64,000 nucleotides of DNA. Source: Hamiltosporidium tvaerminnensis. Taxonomy: Eukaryota; Microsporidia; Dubosqiidae. Shown here in pieces: positions 58,582 to 64,000 of the stretch. The stretch's first letter is position 1. The number at the start of each line of letters is the position of its first letter. The translations under genes were made by a program, and so were the position numbers. The stretch is from the NCBI GenBank assembly GCA_022605425.2, contig CM061248.1, positions 434,001-498,000 of the forward strand, in the 5' to 3' direction. The notes beneath the pieces were generated by a model, which was given only the letters and a program-made list of their open reading frames with translations, did not search any database and was not told the origin of the DNA.

Positions 58582-59130
58582 ATGAAATTCGGAAAAAATA
58601 GTTCAAAACATTATATTTACCTTAAAAGAAGAGAGTATGAATATAATTTAGCCAATTTTGAACTGAGAAAGCATTATATGACCGAGGAACAATTTTTCAT
58701 GGAATCTGTTTTGTTAGAGTTAGAATATAATTTATTTGAATGTGATGAAAAAGATGTTTTTGAATACAATTTTGAAATATATGGAAATCAAATATATCTA
58801 TTCGATGAATATAATCCGGATAAAATTAAAGAAAGTGTTTTTGTCGACGATGCTTCTGGTACTGACGAAAATTTATTACCTGAAAATACGAAAAAATACA
58901 AAAAAGAGAATAAAAATACAATATCATCCCGGAGAAGAGCAAAAATTTTTCGATGTAACAATTCTTTTTGTAATAAAAAGTATACATCTTCTTATGGTTT
59001 AAAGTATCATTTGATACATGGACATGGATCAAAGACCCTAAAGAAATACGTTTGCGATGAAACAGGATGTGTCAAAAGTTTTAAAAATCCGAATGGCTTA
59101 AAGTATCATCAAAAATTTGGTCATAAATAA
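58582..59130 (+). CDS. Sfp1-like C2H2 zinc-finger protein
   Basis: A 182-residue protein. An acidic N-terminal ~110 residues without a known domain is followed by a basic patch (SSRRRAK, 115-121) and two C-terminal C2H2 fingers of identical spacing (C-x4-C-x12-H-x4-H): C125, C130, H143, H148 and C158, C163, H176, H181. Both contain GLKYH before the first histidine, the hallmark of the fingers in fungal Sfp1, a transcription factor that activates ribosomal-protein and ribosome-biogenesis genes. DNA binding in the nucleus is expected from the family; target genes cannot be inferred. Very short compared with yeast Sfp1. The start follows CCC. Confidence 0.8.
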   Translation: MKFGKNSSKHYIYLKRREYEYNLANFELRKHYMTEEQFFMESVLLELEYNLFECDEKDVFEYNFEIYGNQIYLFDEYNPDKIKESVFVDDASGTDENLLPENTKKYKKENKNTISSRRRAKIFRCNNSFCNKKYTSSYGLKYHLIHGHGSKTLKKYVCDETGCVKSFKNPNGLKYHQKFGHK

Positions 59131-60457
59131 GTCTAAATTTTCAATAAATTTCTATTTATAAATTTTTGCTTTGTAGAAAAAAAATTTTCTTCGATTTTGG
59201 AATTTCCTTCAGATTCCAAATTCTTCCTCAAAATGATGAAATAATATAAAAATAATTGATTCGTTTGAATAATATAATTTTTAAAAAGAGAAACCTCAAT
59301 TTATAATATAAAATTATTGGTTTAAAAAAATTTAAGATCTACGACAAAATAAAAAAATGCGAAAAATATTTTTTTTAAATAAAAGATATATGAGTAAATG
59401 ATAATATTCCGATATGAAAAATATGACACAAATGATTCTAAACTTCAAATCTAATTTAAGAATTAGATGCGAATGAAAAATTTTAAGTTACGGAATATTT
59501 TTTTTAATAGAAATATATAATAACCACAATTAAAATTCAATGTATAAAATCAAGATGAAATGAGTATTTCTTTTCTTTTTACGAATTGAACTACATATAC
59601 CGAACAAAACTAGTAGATATTTTATAATTTGTACTGATAGTTTGTAAAGTATCATGAGATTGATCTTATAATTGCATTTTACCATAAAAATTAAATTTAA
59701 CTAAGCTAAGACATAAAATTATATTTAAAAATTCAAAGGTTTGTAAGAAAATATATATCACGACATTATCTTAAATGATTCTGGATATTCATACTTAAAT
59801 TTTTTTTTCTTTTAAATGCACAACACAATTTACTAGATTATCTACATTTTAAATTATGTAAATACATAAAAAATAATTATTATACTATTAAACCGTTTAA
59901 ACAACTTGATTCCTGCATGTTTTATTATAACAATTAGAGGATTGTTGTAAAAATATAAAAAGAGCAAAAATAATCAAGAATTTTTTTTTTGAGTAACAGG
60001 TAAAATATTTCTTTAGAAACTAGAAATTGAAGAATTATATTATATAATTATGTGAAAAATCCAAAGCTATTTCAAACATAATATTCCAATTTGATCTTTT
60101 TTTCTTCTACAGATTTAAAATATAATGAAGAAAAAATGTGCTTTACGTGATTTGAATTGTCAGATACAAGGTATGTTGTGCAAAACAAATTTAAATCTTT
60201 TCATATTTAATCTTCTAATTAAAATTCTGTTAATATGGCATTATATTTTTTCCCTTTCCTATTAAGAAGACCTTATATAATACTATTTTGGGATTTATAC
60301 ATATTAATATTATAACTTGGCGCGTTTATGAATTTATTATAATTTATTAGTATTTCTAAATTGTAAAAGTTATTTTCCTAATGTTATCTTCTTTCATAAA
60401 ATTAGGGAGTCATAATTCAAATAAAGATTTGGAAAACTTTTTCCATTTCAGTGGAAG
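59131..60457. other. AT-rich gene-free tract
   Basis: About 1.3 kb with no supported gene, up to the sharp edge of the inverted duplication. Confidence 0.6.
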
Positions 60458-63400
60458 AAATATATTCTACTTATTTTTTAGCGGGCTCTAGAAAGTTAGA
60501 AAATTTATTTCTATTATATATACAGACTTATATACACCCATAAGTCTATGTCTGCTTATACAAACATGTTATCTTTGTATATATTCTCTATCAGTGCTTA
60601 ATTAACAAACTTTACGACAGTGTAATTTTTTTAGTCTGTAATTATGAAATAAACAAAAAATTTATATTTCTACACGTGTAATATTTATTGAAAATATGAA
60701 AGTATAAAATTGAAAATTTAGAAAAATTATTAGATCAAAATGATGTCGTATATTGTATGGTTTTGCTAGATTCCGAAATCTAGTTTAATTTTAATGTCTT
60801 AAGCACAAGTTTATTCTCAAATACGCAGCTGTTATTATTATTCTACCGCAATGATAAATATTTATCTAACACAAAAGAATGTTATAACAAAATTTCGATC
60901 TAAAGAAAGACTATTATAGTTTGTAGTATAAAATAGATCCAGCATACCTTTTAAAATTCTCTCAAACCCATGGACAAATGTTAATCCAAAATTTCTTTCT
61001 GATTTTTTTTTCATAGAAATTCGACAGTTAATTCTAATTTTCCGGTGTATTTTCAATCTTAACACTAATTATATTTATTTATACAATAACCGGTCAAGTG
61101 ATCGGTCTTAATATTTCATGATAAAATAAATGAAATTTGATATTAAGAAGAATATAAAAAAAAGAAATTATATTAAAATTAGACAAAGATGCAAATTATT
61201 TATTTCTATAAAAGCTAAAAATAAGAATTATAATAAATTTTTAATATATTGATAAAAGTTTTTTACGCATAAAAAATATCTATATTGTAGATTTTATGCA
61301 AACATATTTTTCACGGTAGAAAAAAACTTAATAAATTTATTTCAATAGCTGTATTCTATTGACACGTTTAAGTCTGTAAGAAACCGTTGTATATTTAGTC
61401 AATGCTCTTTTATATTCGTTTATGATTATGGTTGCTTACAGACTTTTCGCAAGCAAACTACAAATTCTACTGCAAACCGAAATAAAAATTCTTGTATCGA
61501 GATATTTTATATTTTTGTTTGAATGAACATTATCTAGGCCTTTTCACCACTTAAATACGGAAATTGTAAAATATTTGAACTGACTATTTAGAAGAATAAA
61601 TTTTGTAGCATATTTACCTCATTTGATCAACCAAATCTTTTCTCAATTCGGAGTTATTGTACTATGAAACGGTTTCCGGTGAACATTATAACAGTTTTCA
61701 ACCGTTAAGGATTTATGTTTAGAACCAACTAAAAGATTTTTTTAGATTCAAATTTATAGATATCAAAAGAAAAATTATCATTCTAAAATTTTAGATGAAA
61801 GTCGTTCCAGATCATCTTTTATTACCTAAGAATGGATAATAATTCTCTTTTTTTTTATTGTATTTTAGCAAGCAATGTATTGTTTTGTTCTATATATTGT
61901 TTTTAGGGATTTACTCGTGAAGAAACTATCTGTCGTTACAGTTCCAAGACAAGCTGTAAATGATTCCAGAACTTAAGTACAAGATATTCCCAAGTTTGCG
62001 TCAACTAGAGTTCTTTTTCATTCTTTCGAGGATATGAAAAGTTACTAATAAGGTATTTGCTTTCGAAGTCTAATAGTAGCAAAAATTTATTTGCTTAGTT
62101 GGCATTTATTCTAAATATATACACACCTAGTTTAGGCACAAATATATGTTAGTTTATACCAAAATGTGCATTCGGTTTTTAACATTTTCGGCTACCGTTA
62201 TAAATGAATTCCATATTATAGATATATCACAAATTTTATAAGTTTTAATGGTTGGATTCACTTCTCTTTTTTTGTAGAATCCAAAATTAAGAATTTCGAT
62301 AAAATTATTTCTACACATAGTTTCTGAGAAAAATCGAGACACCAATGTTTTATTACAGAAAAAAATTGAATTATTTGTTTCATAAACACCTTTTGCCTAA
62401 ATATTTCTAATATCTACGTCTAGTTTTTCTTGAAATAACCTTCAATTTATTCCTTACACAATCTTCGTTTTTTCTATTGTGCATGTTGGTATATAGACAT
62501 ATCATGGTTTTCAATTACCAATGAAAATGCTTTCATAAATTTGGCTGCCAAAATTTGATGCTTAACATATCATGTTGGTTCTTTTTCTTTAAATAAATTA
62601 TGTATTGGAATTTTTCAAGCTGTATCACGTCTTTTTATGTCATTTTAAACATATACATTACTTGCAACAAGCTCTTTATTTTATCTCTCTAGTCCTAAGA
62701 ATCCGAAAATAATCTGGTTCTTTTTCGTTTAAGATTTATATTCAAACAGATTTCTTCTTCATCTTTATTATTTGTATATTGAAGCACATCGTAAAATAAA
62801 TCATTATCATCTCGAAAACGACACATCTTCATTTTGAGAAAATAAATCTCTTCAGTAGTTTCTGAACATTATTCGCAGTATTATTTATATCTTTTACTCG
62901 CCGTATTAATTTTTTTGACATTCTATATGGTCAAATGAAATATTATTTTAATCTGAATATAGCTAATTAAGCCATATAATGATAATTATTATTTTCTTTA
63001 CCTTTTCTTTTATAAAAATACCACATAATATCTAAAATTTCATTAAGTTTCTTGAAATTTTAATTCACAATTATTTGGAATTAACTAACAACGAAAGAGT
63101 TTATGTTAAAACGCAACACACTATATACAATATCCTATATTCTAATTTACATCTTACTCTATAATCAATTATCTTGGATAGAATCATAAAAGATTATATC
63201 TGTCATTTGACTGGTCATAGTAGAAATAGGTATACATAAAGTATACTTAAAAACTCAAAACAAAAATATTATATTTATTTTGTTTTAATGGTAGAGAATT
63301 TAATTTAGTCAAATAATAGAATGTATCAGATTATATTAATTTTTTTAAAAAAAGTTTAAACTCGGTCAAAATACCAGTCACGGTATGTTTAGCGTTGAAA

Positions 63401-64000
63401 AATTTTGTAGAAAATTCGGGGGCTCTTTTTTGTAAGTTAAGATTTTATACTATTAAATTTTAATTATATCAATTCCGACTAGTTTTTCTTGTTTTATAGC
63501 TCAAAAATCTCAGGTTTCTTTTGCTATTTTGTGTTATAGATATAGTTTTTCAGTTATTATTATTCTGGTTGTTTTACAATATAATATCAAACTAAATTTA
63601 TTGAAGTGTAATAAGAAAGTATAAGCAATATCAATTTTTAGAACTTTCTAAAAAATAGTCTCTATTTAAATCTACCAAAAACACATAATTTAAAATTAAC
63701 TTTTATAATAGAACAAAGTATAACTGTGGCTACAAAATATTCGAGCAAATTTTGTTTCAAACAATGATAAATTTTACACAATCAATTACCGCAGGTAAAA
63801 TAATTGCTGTGAAAAGAATTATATTAATAGGATCAATAATGAAGATTAAAAAATAAAATAAAATACATAATAAGTAAATATCTTTGATTTAAACTATATA
63901 TATTTTATAAACATATTAAAATTTGATAATATATAATCTATATTTTAAATTTAAAATAAGTAAGAAATATTCCATTTATAATAGTAAATTTAAGAAGTAA
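60458..64000 (-). repeat. Right arm of the large inverted duplication (runs off window)
   Basis: Reverse complement of 42115-45656, colinear throughout (left plus right coordinates sum to about 106,115). Still matching at base 64000, so the true arm is longer and could include a second copy of sequence nearer the UTP21-like gene. The 63-codon frame at 62154-62345 (minus) encodes the same residues as 43769-43960. Confidence 0.92.
61090..63215 (-). pseudogene. Dead piggyBac-type element (right arm copy)
   Basis: Mirror copy of the relic at 42903-45024, with the same stops and the same 63-codon remnant (62154-62345), so it was already dead when the segment was duplicated. The end at 61090 keeps ACCGGTCAAGTGA; the other end has changed to ACCAGTCAAATGA. 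Confidence 0.74.

Overview
The window looks like nuclear DNA of a large-genome, gene-poor microsporidian. The reasons are very high A+T throughout, intronless and shortened housekeeping genes, long gene-free tracts, and a run of C's (CCC to CCCCC) 1-11 bases before the start codon of six genes, a known microsporidian translation-start signal. Low gene density and many transposons resemble genera such as Hamiltosporidium or Edhazardia; I cannot tell which from sequence alone. I see no tRNA, rRNA or CRISPR array.

Layout. 1-19 kb is a transposon-rich desert: an apparently intact piggyBac element (2527-4817) with TTAA ends and one open transposase gene; a short LINE-derived retroelement; a hAT-type element with a perfect 8-bp target duplication; a minus-strand relic of a KRBA2/SCAND3-like integrase transposon; a 5'-truncated R4/Dong-like LINE end; and one possible secreted glycine-rich protein gene. 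19-23.4 kb is a decayed LINE with endonuclease and reverse transcriptase traces. 23.9-26.2 kb holds a signal-peptide/leucine-rich-repeat gene broken into two reading frames. 29-42 kb is the gene-bearing core: TFIIE-beta, RPA2 (convergent with it), a DENN-domain gene interrupted by one in-frame TAA, MCM5, and a UTP21/WDR36-like U3 snoRNP protein. 42-64 kb is framed by a large inverted duplication (at least 3.54 kb per arm, 14.8 kb apart, right arm running off the window) whose arms both carry the same dead piggyBac-type transposase. Between the arms lie an ADAM-type metalloprotease gene, more retroposon copies, a second KRBA2-like relic with a hAT MITE nested in it, and an Sfp1-like zinc-finger gene.

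A ~730-bp non-coding repeat recurs six times. Two copies have clear target-site duplications (17 and 12 bp) and a third has a plausible one; one copy is 5'-truncated, so the family moves by target-primed reverse transcription. I do not recognise the family.

The recognisable genes are core functions: replication (MCM5, RPA2), transcription (TFIIE-beta, Sfp1-like), ribosome assembly (UTP21) and membrane traffic (DENN). To these are added surface or secreted candidates (ADAM protease, LRR protein, Gly-rich protein), which lack the C-run before their start codons. No new multi-gene system is evident; the novelty lies in the mobile elements, the inverted duplication and the disrupted genes.
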